Shown here: positions 1 to 13,700 of the stretch, one piece after another
How the letters are laid out: each line of letters starts with the position of its first letter
How positions within the stretch are numbered: the first letter of the stretch is position 1
DNA from: Protonemura montana
Lineage: Eukaryota; Arthropoda; Insecta; Plecoptera; Nemouridae
DNA: 64,000 nt
Reading direction: 5' to 3'
Assembly (NCBI GenBank): GCA_947568835.1
Contig: OX387602.1
Location: forward strand, 22,247,021 to 22,311,020
Position numbers and translations under genes: made by a program
The notes under the pieces: model-generated
What the model saw: only the letters and a program-made list of their open reading frames with translations
Database searches by the model: none
What the model was told of the DNA's origin: nothing

Positions 1-240
1 CTAAAATGTGTCATAAAGTACAAAAGCTAATTTTAAAAAAAAATTATGAACTTGAGTGGATGTTTTTTATATTTTTTGAAGTCATTCATATTTTGACATT
101 TAAAGAGATTATTAACTTGATATTTGAAAGGAATAGGTAGTCAATACTCTTACGGCTTAATAATGCACACTAAAAAGGAATCTGCCAGGTTGCCACCCAA
201 CTCCAACAAAGCAACAATAAAAAATAAACACGGAACTAAC

Positions 241-3200
241 TTGTCTCGCTTGCGCTTAGTCCCGCGGTCTCGCATGCCACGGAACTCTTCACCCTCTCGC
301 AGCTCGAAGAACTTAGGCTGCATGACGGCATCGAGTGCCTGCTTGTCCTGCTGCTCACGCCGCTCGCGATCGTCGCGCTGGCGGCGCTCAGCATGGATCG
401 CGCGGTGCTCAGCGGCGATTTCGCGCGTCCACTCGCGGTCGTCGTCAGAATCCGAATCTTCGGCTGCCGAGTCCGATGACGGCTCAGCCGCTCCATCGTC
501 CACTTCCTCGAACGGTAGAGACTCCAGCTGCTTCGTCTGCAAACGCCAAGTCAACGTTTATTTTGTGGCTGTACATTACTGAGTACATTAACATTGTTAC
601 TTGTTTACATGCCAGCTGAAAGCCATCGTAACATCAGCATCAGCTACTCACCAGCTCCTTCTTGCGGGTCTTGGTGAGCTTGGAGACGGCTGGATTGATG
701 AGCCGGTACTCTTCGGCTGTCTTGTCCACTTCGAAGTCGGGGTTCTCGAAGAGCGCCTTGAAACGCGAGTCCTCCAGAAGGTTGTCGGTCTTCCTCTTCT
801 TGCCCCCCAACTTGGACTCCTCGTCCATCATCTTCAGCGCCAAGTCCTTGTTGACCTGCAAAGGGTGTGTCACAAGGGAGGACCAGTCTCTTGTTAATTG
901 TATTCCACTAAAAATGCTCTATCAACGTTTGAACTGTGATAGCAGAGATTTCTAGAATTGAAATGTTCACTTTAATTTTAAAATCTCAACCAAAGGGCAG
1001 TGACTTATCCCAATATTGTGGTATTAATAGACCCCCACACTAATGCCACCTCCTGGAACTTTACATAGTACCAGCAACTACTGTAAAGCATCGTACCCAT
1101 TTGCTCTGACAAAGGAAGGCACAGTAAAGAAAAATTATTTCTCAGGATGATGCCCACTTAATCGTGCCTTTCCTGCACCTTAGGCTCTTAGGGCGGACAC
1201 ACTTACAAGTATCTAACTGACACTCGGTGACTGATTTTGTGGGAAGGTAAAAGGTAAATATGAATTGTCCATAGAAAGACCTAGCTAGAGCCAGAGACTT
1301 TCTATGAAAAAAGCATTTCAGCTTCTTCTTAGAAAACAGGGAATGTGAACGCTATCTTACTGACCTTGGGAAGCACTTGTCGTACTACACGATTGGTACG
1401 CTCTGCGTCGATTTGCTCGCGGATCTTCTTCTTGCGATACTCCTCGAAGGCGAATGGGTCGGCCAGTGCCTTGGCCTTCTTGTAGAGGCGCACGTCCATG
1501 AAGTGACCATGCATGTATGCACGGAGGAGGTTGGTGCCTGTGAAAACAGACAACCATGACATTGACTTAGCTACCAAAACTCTTTGTTTGTGTTGCAACT
1601 ACAATTATTTAGCTCAGTGGCTGCCAGGGCAGACGAATGACTGCCCTTGGGCCCAGATGTATTTCCCTGCTGGCGGGGCCCACGAGCCTGGGCAAAACGT
1701 GTAGTACTCGCGCCGGCTAATGAGCCCATGCGGCTTACTTGACCCATGACAAATTAATTTATGTGTTTGCCAAATTAACAAAGCAAATGTGGATTTCATA
1801 AATTCAATAGTTGCATTGCTACCCCATTCTACCCCAATCACACTACCCGAATTGACTGTCGTGGACAGTTGGCAAAAAAGCTAGCTAGTTACTATTTACT
1901 GCCCTACCCTTGTCAATATAGAACTCATTTCTCCCATCCTTGGGAAGAATGCTATCAAACAATCAAGTTAGTGGGGTTAGTTAGTTAGAAGTTAGTAGTA
2001 GTTAGTTGTGGCCATCAGTTGTGAGTTTGATATCAGTTAAGTTGATGTATAATGATTGGTTTGATTTCCCAAAAAAAAACAGGTAATAAAAATAAATTAC
2101 GAAAAAATGATTGCACTTCTTGAATTCTTGGCTTGCATAATTATTTCAGTGCCAAAATCAAAAACCCACAGAAAAATTAGCAAAACCTAAAAATCTGGAG
2201 AAACTCAACTTATCAATATTTTGCTATTAATTTGCTTGGATGAGAGAAATTTAAAACCCTCTAATTCGTTTACATTTTTTTACAATAAAAGCACAAGACA
2301 AGCAATCAAGCCAATGTTACCGAGGAGGTGGTCAAGGCCCAGTTCGTCGAGTTCCTTGCGGGTGACAAACTTGTAGTCGTCGTAGACGGTCTGCATGTCG
2401 TTTTCCTCAAGTTCTTCAGTCAAGCTGTCGAGGAAGGCGCACCATCTCGGGGCAGGGCCCATGCTCTGCACATAAAAGCATTCAGTTACGACAAGGCGAT
2501 ATTACAGGCAAGGTACCCTGCGCATCGCTCCCTTTACGAGGTACCCACACCCAGCGGTCATCCTTCAAGATAACAATGCTCTCACCGGTATGTAGTATGA
2601 CTGCATCTTCGGGCTGTCGTTGGCAATAAAGAAAAGGCCGGTCTTGGGCACGAGACAGAGGTTGTTGAACTCAGTGTCCTTGGCCTCGACAGATGTGAAA
2701 AGCTTGCCGGTGTCGCGCTCCCAGATCTTCACAATGGACGAGTCCAACGAAAGAACCAGTTCTTGTCCAAGGGCCGAGTGGAATGCAATGTCCCGGATTG
2801 GCAGGCCGTACATGTGATCCTTCACGTAGAATGGTTTATCGGAACGAATGTCATATAGTAGAATGTGTCCCGTCGCTGTGCCAACTCCAAGCGTGAGACC
2901 ACCCTGCAAGGGCACATCAAACTACAATTCAGGATGCTATTACGGCAAAGGCAGCAAGATAAATTATTCATAAAATTCCCTTGCAAACCCATCACTCTGC
3001 TAAAGCTTATTACAAAAATATTTAGTTGTATTTGTTTTCTAAGCCAGTTTGCTTTACTTGTGCAAATCTTGCATATTCTCTGCATTTCAAGTGTGACAAC
3101 TGAAAAGAAAAGATTATTCTTAAACAAGTCACTAAGGTGTGCCGTGTGGGCAGTGGAGACGAGGGCTTTGTTGTACCTGAAAGTCGAGAGCAGTGACTGA

Positions 3201-5016
3201 AGGGAATCCGTCCAGAGTAGACGAATCAGCAGCGCACCCAACAGCACAGTCCAGTGTGCCGACTCTCGCACGCGTGCGTGGGTCCCACGCCTCAACCTGC
3301 ACATGTCACAGTCATTAGCCGATAACTTCTTTGTGATGTATTTTTATTTGAGACTGACACAGAGAGCAGATGGTTTGAGTGTTTGGTGACACAAATTATT
3401 TGCAACGAGTTCATGATTTTTGGTGTTACCTTAAGCTGATTAAAAATTTAAATATCTAAATTGTAAACTTGTGTGTTCAACGTGGCTAGGTAGTTAAGGC
3501 ATAGTATAAGCAATTCCATAATTAATTTAAAGATATCAATAGAATTATTTATCCAGAACTTCACATAAATCTTGTTTTCTTTTGAAAGTGCATACAAAAA
3601 AAGTTAAATATCCTATTTCATTCCATAGTGAAGAAAAGGCTGACTTAGGATGAAATCTTATTTAAATTGCAAACTCTTGCAATGCGCGGAGTATTTTATT
3701 ATTATCAACACAGCAACACAACAACAACAACAACAACAACAACACAACAACAGGGATTTTGTCCCTGTTTGGGCATCAATTTTTGAGACGGTTATAGTGC
3801 AGATAATAATAAAAAAAAGGCTGACTTCTTTTTATTTAGCACCACGAGCAAACTTCAAGTTATACACTTTGCACATTGGTACCCTAATGGCTTGCTAAAA
3901 GGACAAGGCAACTTATGGCACCATTGTTGGGCAAGACTCACAGTGCCTTCTTTGGTGCCGCACACTAGCAGGTTGTGTTCGGGGTTGACTGCAATGCGGT
4001 TCACGTCCGTCGCAGCAGTCTCGAAAGAGTTAAGGAACTGCCCACGCTCCAAGTTGAGCCGGTAGACATCCGGGCTGAAAAACACAATTCCATTGAAAAA
4101 ATACTGAAGTATAAGGGAAGCTTACAATAGTAAGTAAGTATAAGGAAGCTTAAGTATAATACAAGGGAAGCTTACTTACCCAGCGGCACTAACATACAAA
4201 TCACAAGTGTGATTGTCATATTTTAAATCACGGCCAGCTTTTGGTATCCTGAGGCGGTAATAACGGCCCGACTGTGAATGGAATTCTATGTAACGGTCGC
4301 AGTGTAAGAAGGCAATCTAAAATAGAATAAGCAAAAATGCTTGTAAGCACATATAATATTGAAATCAGATAGAACAACATTTCCATAACATTTTTGATGG
4401 CAAAGGGATAAACATAGGTACCTTTTTCTGAGGATCGAATTAAATTCTCTAATCTGCTTATATCGATTTTTCTTAGTCACTAGGTCTAGTGAAATGTTTG
4501 CTTACCTTGCCATAGTCATCTGATAGTATTTCAAATGTGACAATTTCAGAGTCCAAGCATCGTTCAAATTTCAAGGAAAGATTATTGACTTCAAAGCATT
4601 TCATTCTTGGCTTGTAAATTCCAGTTGCTACAATGTATCTTCCGTCAGGAGATACTTTTATCGTAGAACTTAGGTCAGGCATTTCAAAATCTTGAATGAG
4701 CTCGATACGTCGGCGGATGTCTACAACATAACGGGAGGGTAAAATAAAATACCAATAAACATGCCAATATTCATGTTCTAAGTCAAGGAAATTCTTGAAC
4801 AATGCACACCTATGTTTTTTTTCAGATGTTCTCTTCGTTTTCTTTCAGTGAACCACTAGAATTAAAATATTTATCAGTTTTCAAAACCACATGAACGAAA
4901 ATGAAAAAAATCATAAAAAACCATGACAAAATGTGTAAAGAATTGCGTACCTCAGGAACGGATTTCCCTGCACTCAAATTATATATCTTAACATTATTTG
5001 GGTCGGAAACCTGCAT
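241..5016 (-). CDS. NOL10: Nucleolar protein 10, WD40 and NUC153 domains, 3' end outside window
   Basis: Exons (minus, first to last): 5016-4951, 4855-4810, 4720-4506, 4316-4180, 4074-3942, 3296-3177, 2921-2586, 2465-2321, 1537-1365, 855-652, 536-241, all with GT-AG ends and matching phases. They give at least 623 codons; vertebrate NOL10 is about 690, so roughly 65 residues lie left of the window (an AG stands at bases 1-2). The start MQVSDPNNVKIYNL matches the family N-terminus. Family landmarks are seen: RRRIELIQDFEMP, ERCLDSEIVTFEILSDDY, a WD40 propeller over about residues 40-360, GPAPRWCAFLDSLTEELEEN, and a NUC153-type segment (FKALFENPDF, about 484-510). A Ser/Asp/Glu-rich, then basic, tail follows. 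The protein is nucleolar; its yeast relative Enp2 acts in 40S ribosomal subunit maturation (known of the family, not seen here). Intron 4 is only 105 bp and contains donor-like duplications. Confidence 0.95.
3714..3752. repeat. (CAA)n microsatellite in NOL10 intron 5
   Basis: Near-perfect trinucleotide repeat (ACA-ACA...) with one interruption. It produces a spurious polyglutamine reading frame on the plus strand. Confidence 0.9.
4105..4179 (-). repeat. Short donor-like tandem duplications in NOL10 intron 4
   Basis: On the + strand the block GGGAAGCTTAC / GGAAGCTTA recurs three times within about 70 bp beside the exon 4 donor. Read on the gene strand this repeats GTAAG...CTTCC units, so the real GTAAGT donor is followed by further donor-like GTAAGC sites. 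Confidence 0.6.
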
Positions 5017-5234
5017 TTTTAGGCTGTAAATACAAAATCTAAATTCTAAACAATAACCTCAAAACCAACACGTTTCCTCATGTTTCGAGGTACGCTAGCT
5101 GTGCCTTCGTCCGGGTCAAGGTCAAATTATTCAACAGCTGCTTTTGCTGTGGTGGGGGAAATTTGTGTCATTAATTTGTATCACACGCAATTGTGATACT
5201 TACATACCTAACTCCTCTCTGCTTACATGTTACT

Positions 5235-5253
5235 ACCCTATCTATGGTCTTTG
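5235..5253. promoter_or_regulatory. 19 bp motif shared with ALS2 leader region
   Basis: ACCCTATCTATGGTCTTTG stands about 220 bp upstream of the NOL10 ATG, in the orientation opposite to the gene. The identical 19-mer is at 22315-22333 near the ALS2 leader. A shared promoter element or a remnant of a dispersed repeat are both possible. Confidence 0.4.
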
Positions 5254-8200
5254 GCTTGAATGGCTTGAACTCATCTCGACTGAAGCCTCCTAAAACAATG
5301 CATGCCAGCTGTCACTTTTAGTCTTGCCGACGCCTGCTATGTATGCTACCAGAGATAAAAGATGCTACCCTCTTCGTCAAAGACTCTCTTCGCATCAAAG
5401 TTCTAGATGTTTTTTTTTTAGGATTTGTAGGTTGCTCTATTTTAAAGGTTGCTATTTAAGCGTTCATTTATTTTAAAACAGTTTAATGAATTGACTAATC
5501 TCATTTAGGAAAATCATATAAGTTGTAATAATGCATTAATTTAATAGGCTGAAGTTCCAGTAAGGGGCCTCTAAAAGGATAACTAAATCTTTTGGATCAT
5601 TCGACTCATTTGAACGCTCGGCACTAGGTTTTCTTTGAAAATGCATTATTAATTGAGTTCCCGCAGAAACTTGCATATTTTTTAATAACTGTTATAAATT
5701 GTCTTCTCTTGCTGAACTTGATTATAAAGATACTGTCATAAACAATCATAATAAGCAAATACGTAATTCCCAGTAATTACCTAATTGCCCACCCCTTGGG
5801 TCCTGTGCATGGTATGGTGGAATAATCATTAGGTGCGAACGAAATACGGAATTAATATGATAGCTTGAGCCGACTTAGTGATTATCTAACTTAGACATAT
5901 GTTCGCGCGTGTCAACCTCAGATAATTAAATCTGAGAATAAGTCATGCAGGACAGGATAACGCACCTCATACTGGAGGTCATCTGAAAGTTAAACAGTTT
6001 TCAGGTCATCATCATACAAAACAGTTTTCTATGCTAGATAGACTCGTCCTTATCATAAAATGCTCATTCACTGATGCCGCTAGACCAGTGCCATTGGTCC
6101 CAATGCCAAAACAGTGCTTCGCTACACATCACCAATAAATCTTTTGGTTCTCTGCTCCAAATACGTTAAATTAATTGACTGATTAATAAACAAATAGCTG
6201 TAACGAATATCTCTGTACAGGTAGAGACGTAGTTAATAATGACATAGTTTTGGGAATTTGAAACGCAGGGTAAAAATGGATGCATAGAAGTTCAAGGAAG
6301 GTGTGAAAAGGAGTAATTCAGACATTTACACATCGCTAGCACGCTAATCTCTTAAAAAATGATATATTTCTCAAGCAGCACACTTATGTCAACATTCTGA
6401 CTATATTGTTTCATAGTAACATACACACGCACACACCCAATATTATCAATATCAATGTACAAAGTGGCTCATCCATCTGCTATCATTGGGTCACTAGTCA
6501 TAATAGGATCTTATTACTTCCAAATAAACTGAGGAGAAATTTAACTGATATGGGCTGCAAAAACCGTAATGGCATTAGATTATAATAATAATATTATAAT
6601 ATAGTCCAATGGACCACATCAACATAACTAGCACTAAAAATATTATATATTATTCCAAAAGAAATATTAACTTCTTGAATACATTTAGTAGCAATTATCT
6701 ACTGCCACCCACAATTAGAGGAAATTTCCTTTATGATTGGCATGCCGTGTCAATGAGCGAAATAGTTAGAACATTTCTTAACATGACTACGAAAAATACA
6801 CGTGGGAATCAGTGACCAAATATGCATAGTAATTCTAAATATTTCCATGGTGGAAAAGGTGGAAGAAATGAAAGCTACTAATATAAATACAAGCTTATAA
6901 ATTGTCAACAAATGCAAGTAGGCTGACACACTTGAGTTCCAAGTACAAAGTAAAAAATTTATTTTTCGCTTGTGAATATGTTAATGACCCACAGGTAATT
7001 TTAAAAAAGAGGAGCATGATGGAAGAAGAAACAACATAATGGCAAAGCAGCAAGATATTATTACTATCCCAATACAAAGTTAAAAGGAAACTATAATGCC
7101 ATGCAAAATGTGTATGAAATTATTATTGGTTTTCCCTATCACTTTAAATAGGCTGAGTAACATAATGTATTCTCAAAAACATGCTCCATACCCATGTATT
7201 CACTCAATTCCGATCATTCTCATTCTACAACTAAGGTTAACATATGCAACTCAAAATAGGCATTCAATTTGAAAATAATGTATAATAAATAATAATGCAT
7301 TGGTAAATAACATAATAGCTTTTTAAAGAAACTGATAGACCCACTGTGTTCATTTTGCCTGGCTGATTTGAGAATGACACCCTCACAGAGGGTACTAGGC
7401 ACAAGACACTGACATTTCACACTTGGGTTGCTACAAGAAAAGTTTAGTCCAGTTTGATCTTTCCAGAGCATCAACAGAAACAATACACAACAAGAAAGAA
7501 GTGATTATGATTTAGAAAAAAAATTATCAGAATTGCTTTTGTTGCAATCACATAGCTCATCAATGAAATCTCAGCACAACTACTTATCATTTGATGTGCT
7601 GTAAAATTTTCGGAAGACTTCCCAATGCAAATATGTTACTGAGGTAACAAACATTCTCTTGATCCTCTGCACTTTTAAGCCTGCCACTCAATTTAGCTTT
7701 TAGAAATAAATAAAGTAGTCTTCAAACTTACACCTCAGCAACAATAATTTTGAGCTATAAAATTTAAAAAAAGCAAGGCGCTAGCACAGGGAACGTTAAT
7801 CTGTACCTCTCACAGTTTTCGCTTACCTTGGTATATACTTCCAGTTAACTAAAACTACGAAACAAATTCAAATGGGCTGGAATTGCATTTCTTTCATCCA
7901 AAAATTAAGATAATCAATGACTAGAGCCAAGATTTTATGGTGTTATGATTTCGATAATTTCGTGGTAAGCTTTTTGGATTTCGGTGTTATGGCGGTGTTA
8001 TGGAAAAAGTACAGAATTTCATGTCTATAACAGATTTCAGACATAGGTGACGAAAAAAAAAAAAAAACGTGTTTTTAGCATTAGTTTTATCGAAATTTTA
8101 GTGCTAATTATTTGAATTTTAGCGTTTATAGCTAAATAGAAAAAAGGGGTTTTGCGATCTACATTCGAAAGGAATGAAGATTTAGGGTAAGCACTGGGAT

Positions 8201-9014
8201 CTTCAGTAAAGAAGTGATCAATAATAATTACAATAAAGCAAATATTTAGTGTAGGTCCTCAACATCGGTATTTGTAAGGGACTTGGAACAAAATTAATAG
8301 CACAAATCAATATTTTACATAAATGCCACCATGAAATACATTGTATGGCAGTAAGAGCGACACCTACCACTTGTTAAAACTTAACATTGAACAAGTTTCA
8401 ATGATAGCTTCCCTAAAAAACCTCTCTGCATCAACACTGTTCACTGGGGCTCAAATAGTTTGCTAAGTCAGAACTGCAAATGAGGGGTTTGAGATTTTTA
8501 TGTCCATTAGAATTTGAATTAGACCCACTGCCTGGTACTAACAACATTCTTTGCAAGATTGTCTTTTTTCTCCCAGACAAGTCTGTTGTTCCAGATTCCA
8601 CACATCAAAATATATCCATCACTCACAAAGTGTTGCTTTGTTTGATCCTCAAAAGTCAAAGATTTATTACACCCCATTGAAATTTGAAATCCCAGCTAAT
8701 CTCTATATAGACTGAATGCATGTGGTGCTGGTGCTCACATGGCAAGGAGGGGAAGATTCAGCCAACCAATGGCAATGGTTTCCTACTGCAAACATTTTGC
8801 CCCACTACTTCTACCCCCTAAGCTTAGGAATGTTGACAGCATTTGATGAGAAACAGACCTGAATATGACAAATTCATGGAAATGTGTGTTTATAGAGATA
8901 AAATAAACATTTTAAATATTTTGCATGGAAATAAGTGGCTATTTCGCAAAATACACATATTTCAGTGAAATAGCTTCATTATCTCTTAATTTAGCATAAA
9001 AACAAACGGGTTAT

Positions 9015-9290
9015 TTTATTTGTTTATTTATTTTCCGTGAAATATGGTTTGATAAAAATGAAAAAAAAACCGATTATCTGAAATTTAAGATATTGGATGG
9101 GAAAAGGCTCATTTCGCGATGATTTCGCGGAAAATAGTTGATTTCGTTGTTATGGATGATTTTTCGTGAATTTCGCGTTTTGTCGCGATGAGCTTCTTAC
9201 ATATTTGAGATGGGAATTCAATGAATCGCACTCATTTGTAAGAATAACAAGAGATAAGAACAATTCGCGATTTCGCGCATCACCATATAA
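9015..9290. repeat. TTTCG/CGCG-rich low-complexity segment
   Basis: Many copies of TTTCGCG, TTTCGTG and ATTTCG occur within about 280 bp of otherwise CpG-poor A+T-rich DNA. A related segment with ATTTCGTGG and the doubled GGTGTTATGG lies at about 7940-8060. It looks like a degraded dispersed repeat; no terminal repeats or coding capacity are visible. Confidence 0.45.
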
Positions 9291-10298
9291 TCGTGGCTCT
9301 ATCAATGACGTATGGCCACTTCAAAAAGTTTTTTTATGTTCAAATATATTTTGAGCCGGCTTGAACTCACTCCACTTTTTTGAATGCCAAAGTATGACCA
9401 TAATCAAGAAGCTATTTGGTAAATATTGCAAGCGAAATAACTGGGGTATCTTCCTTCAAATTATGTATAGACAATATGGCTTCTTAATGTATATTAAATA
9501 AAATATTTTTTTCCTACTTTATTGATCACTGAGGAATGAAATCACTGCATAAAAGAGCATCAACCAAATGGTAAATAACAGTTGTGTTGTATAAATAGTG
9601 TTACGTACCCTGGCTCAATTTGAGGCAGACAGTCTGCTTCAGTCCTACCATTTCAGCTTAAAAAGTACATGAATATTTGTGTTACATGTCTTGCAACATT
9701 TGGGAGAAATAGAATCAGCCTTAACTGCACTATGACAATGCAACCCTATTGCATATAAAGACCGGTTCGGTTAGGTAAAGCCAGTCGTGGCACTTGTAAA
9801 AATGGAAAAATATGGAAAAATGCTGCAGGCGATATTAACTGTTGGTAATGTTTGAAAGACAAAGTGCTTAGCAGAGCAAAAATCTCATTCCACGGAAGAT
9901 ATTAACAAGCTTGTGACACCAAAAACGAGCCATTTAAAAAAAATTATGTACCAAAAAATTAAATTGATTAGTTTCAGCAATTTCAAAATTGTCTCACCAT
10001 AGTACCCAAATAATAACTGAACAAATCAAGATTTAATAATGTCAGACTTTCTTGGATGAAAAAAGTTGCAATCCAACAAAGAGTAACAAAACTATACAAT
10101 TGAAAAAGTACAATTCCACCAAATAACAGGTTTCCGCTGCAATTTTTTACCATCGGTATAACCGCAGAATTTTTGGAAACCCATTGTAGATCCAAAAAAA
10201 CAGCCATACAATACTCCTTATCTCAATCGGCTGATACGAGCTGGTTTCCGCTGATATTAAGCATCAAACAGGCCAGATTGTCATAAGGTATTCACTCG

Positions 10299-10319
10299 CT
10301 ATTTCTCCGGGAGAAATAG
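10299..10319. repeat. Perfect 21 bp palindrome
   Basis: CTATTTCTCC-G-GGAGAAATAG: two 10 bp arms around one central G, roughly 470 bp beyond the XPO1 stop codon. It could be a protein-binding dyad, a transcript hairpin near the XPO1 3' end, or chance. Confidence 0.5.
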
Positions 10320-10784
10320 TCGTATAAAAATGACATAATACAATTATTAAACAACCTAGAGGAAACAAACTCCAGCTCATGCATTCAATAACAAGGTTAG
10401 GTGTGCCTCGAATGAAAAGGCAACAGACCAACTACTCCCTGTGTAATGCCATACTTGTCAACCTGATGTGTGCACTAATTTAACACTTTTCTTTACCAGA
10501 AAAATATTTGTAAAAAATGGGTTTGCTCCCAGAGACTTGAAGTCGAATGAGGTTATCTATGCCAAATGTGACAAGTTATTTCCTCCCAAATAATTTCCTT
10601 GCCAAGTCACCGACAGTCGATCGACGTTCAGTGATATCCCGACACCCAGAAGGGTTGGATTCTGGTGGCTTTACAATACCTACACCTAACCTACTCCCCA
10701 AAGCAGTCACCTACTGGAAGGGACCAAATGCCATCTCTTTCATCCCATCGATTACATTTGACAATTTTTAACAAGAGCTTCATT

Positions 10785-13700
10785 TTAATCTTGCATATCT
10801 TCCGGTATTTCATGTGGATTAACTATACCTGGCACAGAAAGTTGCACTCGCCGTTTTTCATCCTGAGCTTGCCTAAGAGATTGTTCACGTTCATCTAGGA
10901 AGAGGTCAGTGTCATCCTCACCAGTATAATCCTGAAAAAAAATAAATAAACATGTTTTGAGAAAACTGCAAAAAAGCTGAAAAAAAAAGAGGGTAAACAA
11001 TTAATTATCTGACACGGATAATATTAACGAGGCGATTAGGAACATAATAATCATCAGGAACACAATAAAACTTTGAAACCAGCATGAAGGTTACAGGGAA
11101 AGGCAAAAAATTACATTTGGCATTAAACGGGTCAACGCTCACGAAATTTTGGTTGAGACGAAATTTAAGAATATTCCTATGAAAATTAATTTTTGTAATA
11201 TTGTCAAATTTGAGAATGATATTATAAATTGTAAAGGGAATGTTTAAATACTGTATAAAATTGTTAATTTATATCAGAATAACTCAGCGTAGTCTTGTTA
11301 ACTCACTCTCGTCTTGTACAGCTATGCATTTTAGTCGTAAGGACAAATAAACAAAAATAAGTCACTATCAGCCTACATTCCCCACTTGGTGCACCACCAA
11401 AACAGCCACCAAATAAAATAACAGACGTGCACGTGACACGGCTGTCGATCCCTGAGCCACTCACCCTGATTTGCACAAGGAAGTCACGGAGATGCTCTTT
11501 GAATGCAGGAATATTTTGGTCGAGATTGATCAAGCCTTGCACAGTGATCTTGATCTGGTTGTCACTTAGATGGGGGAACGCAGCTCGCAGCAAACTGGCG
11601 GCAAACTCCTGGACGTACACGGAATTGTCTGGCGTTGGGCCGAGGGGAACTGTGATGCGGCCCAGTTCTACTAGGCTAAACATGTACGCCAGTATCGTGG
11701 CGTGCATGGTAAGGCCCGCAGTGTGTGAGGTGTCAGTGACTACGGAGAAGATGTGTTGCAAAATGTCGGTGAAGTAAGTTTGATAAAAACTTTGAGCTGC
11801 CTGGTCGTGCTGTTCCACATTTTGTAACAACTGATACAAGATCTGGAAAAATAAACACATTGAAACAACTACTCAAAAACTCCAGCAATTGAAGGCGATT
11901 TGAGAACTGCAACTGAATTTTACCTGCAGGCCAGTATCTGCAACATTTCTCATCGTGTGTTTAAATGCCCAGATAATTGAATCCAAAACCAATTTAAATT
12001 GAGCTGGAGGAATACTCAAAAATGCAGGAAAACAGTGATTGTTGACAGCTTGTAGAAGTAGGAAGAAATTGGTTCGATGCTCTGGGTATTCTTCCAAGTC
12101 TTTGTTTATCATTTCCAGAGTACATTCGAAGACTGCATCGAATATTTTCGGTACTTCGCTGGTTATATGAGACTCTAACTTATTCACGATGGTACCCATA
12201 CCGCTGAGCACCTCTGGCTCTCGGGCAGATGGTACCAGCGTACGCTGGTAATCCAAGAGAACAGCATCTAGGAGCGGAGGTATGAAGTTTTCCAAAACCT
12301 GTAAATACAACATGAAAGCAGATGATCATACAATACTAAAACCTGTCACAATGCTGCTTTTTTTGCAGCTGATTACTTCTATTATTTGTCCACGGTTATT
12401 TTTCAGTTATTTTCCAACCAATTAACATTTGTAAACATCAAATCAAGCAATGGCTTACCATAGTGTGATCATTGGACCGACTGACCCAGTCCGCAATCAG
12501 CTTCACAGTCTCTTTCTTCACTTCTCTCATGTTCTTGATTAGCGGTTGTTTCGTTACTGCTTCTCCATTCACAGCAATCGCCGCACTGATATTTTCGCTC
12601 ATGACCTTGTACACATTCAACATGTCCAGGTAGATGCGTCCAAGCTGAAGCACGTAGGGGTGGCCCAGTGCTTTGCAAGCACGCACGTTGGCTTTGAGGA
12701 TGCTGGCCAGCTGCCTTACGGCATCCTTATCTTTGAGAACATCTACATTCTGAATGCAAAGCATACATGATTAATTCATTTTAATGTATGGTTAGATAAT
12801 TGTACAGTTGTTGGCCGTTACAACGTTCAAAGGTCAAGGCGCAAAAAGCAATGGATTTTAGAATGATTAAAACTTATTAAGTAAAGGAACACAATGAACT
12901 TTACGTGAAAAGTTCCAAAACCCACGCCAGTCCACACATGGTGGTATAGGTGTTAAAATTGTACTTCCATAATTTGGTACATGTGCCAATTTAGCTTCGA
13001 AACATCAGTATCACGAGCATCACAAGACTAATACTCCACCCATAGTTAATAAATATAGATTTTTTTTAATGTACAGCAAAATGCTCATGGCCACTAATAT
13101 CCTTCAGTAACAATTAATTTATCACCAACCAGAGCATACATTTCCTTTAAATAATTACCTTCGATGCCTGGCTGATGATATCGTCCCACACTTGATTAGG
13201 TAACATCATATACTTTTCTATCAAGCTTTCTTGGATTGCATGATCAACTTGGGCATTAATCATATATCCGACAGCTTCGTAGAATGTATGTACTTGCTGA
13301 GTTTGCAAGTCACATATGATGGAACTAATGGTGGTAAGAATCTCATCTATGAAAGGCACTGCTTCACCAATTTGTGTGGTCACAAAGTGTCTACGGCATT
13401 TTAACGCTATCTTAATGAATGTGTCGCAAGCCATATCCTGAACTCCATCGTGTGTTTCTAAAAGCATCAGTTTGATTAGTGTCATGTTGTCAGTCTCTAG
13501 ACATGATATACAAATTAGTGAAGAATATCTCATCGGGCATACCGTGCATGAATTCAAAGAGTTTGTTCACGACTGTCTTGAGAAATTTCCAGTGCGCTCG
13601 CAAGAACCTAGGATATTGCCCAACCACGTACATGATGTTGGAAGCAATTATGGCTTTGTTATCTTTTCCTCTCTTTTGCTCACAGAGACCGAGAAGACCT

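Larger units (their letters stand above)
5017..10784. other. Gene-poor intergenic DNA between NOL10 and XPO1
   Basis: No reading frame here is longer than about 90 codons, and none resembles a protein I know or shows coding-like composition. Since both flanking genes are on the minus strand, the low-coordinate part should hold the NOL10 promoter and the high-coordinate part the XPO1 3'UTR. Visible structure: a 19 bp motif at 5235-5253 shared with the ALS2 leader, TTTCG-rich segments near 7940-8060 and 9015-9290, an AT-rich palindromic patch near 6583-6605, and a perfect palindrome at 10299-10319. Otherwise it looks like ordinary A+T-rich intergenic sequence. Confidence 0.7.

Noticed and set aside
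124-582. Plus-strand open frame of 152 codons
   Set aside because: It is the antisense shadow of NOL10 exon 11, whose minus-strand frame matches the family and has proper splice ends.
1970-2020. Possible telomere-like TTAG repeats
   Set aside because: The units are irregular (GTTAGT, GTTAGAA, GTAGTAG), not the arthropod TTAGG array; treated as simple sequence.
3650-3898. Plus-strand frame encoding a polyglutamine run
   Set aside because: The glutamines come from the (CAA)n microsatellite in a NOL10 intron; nothing else in the frame looks like protein.
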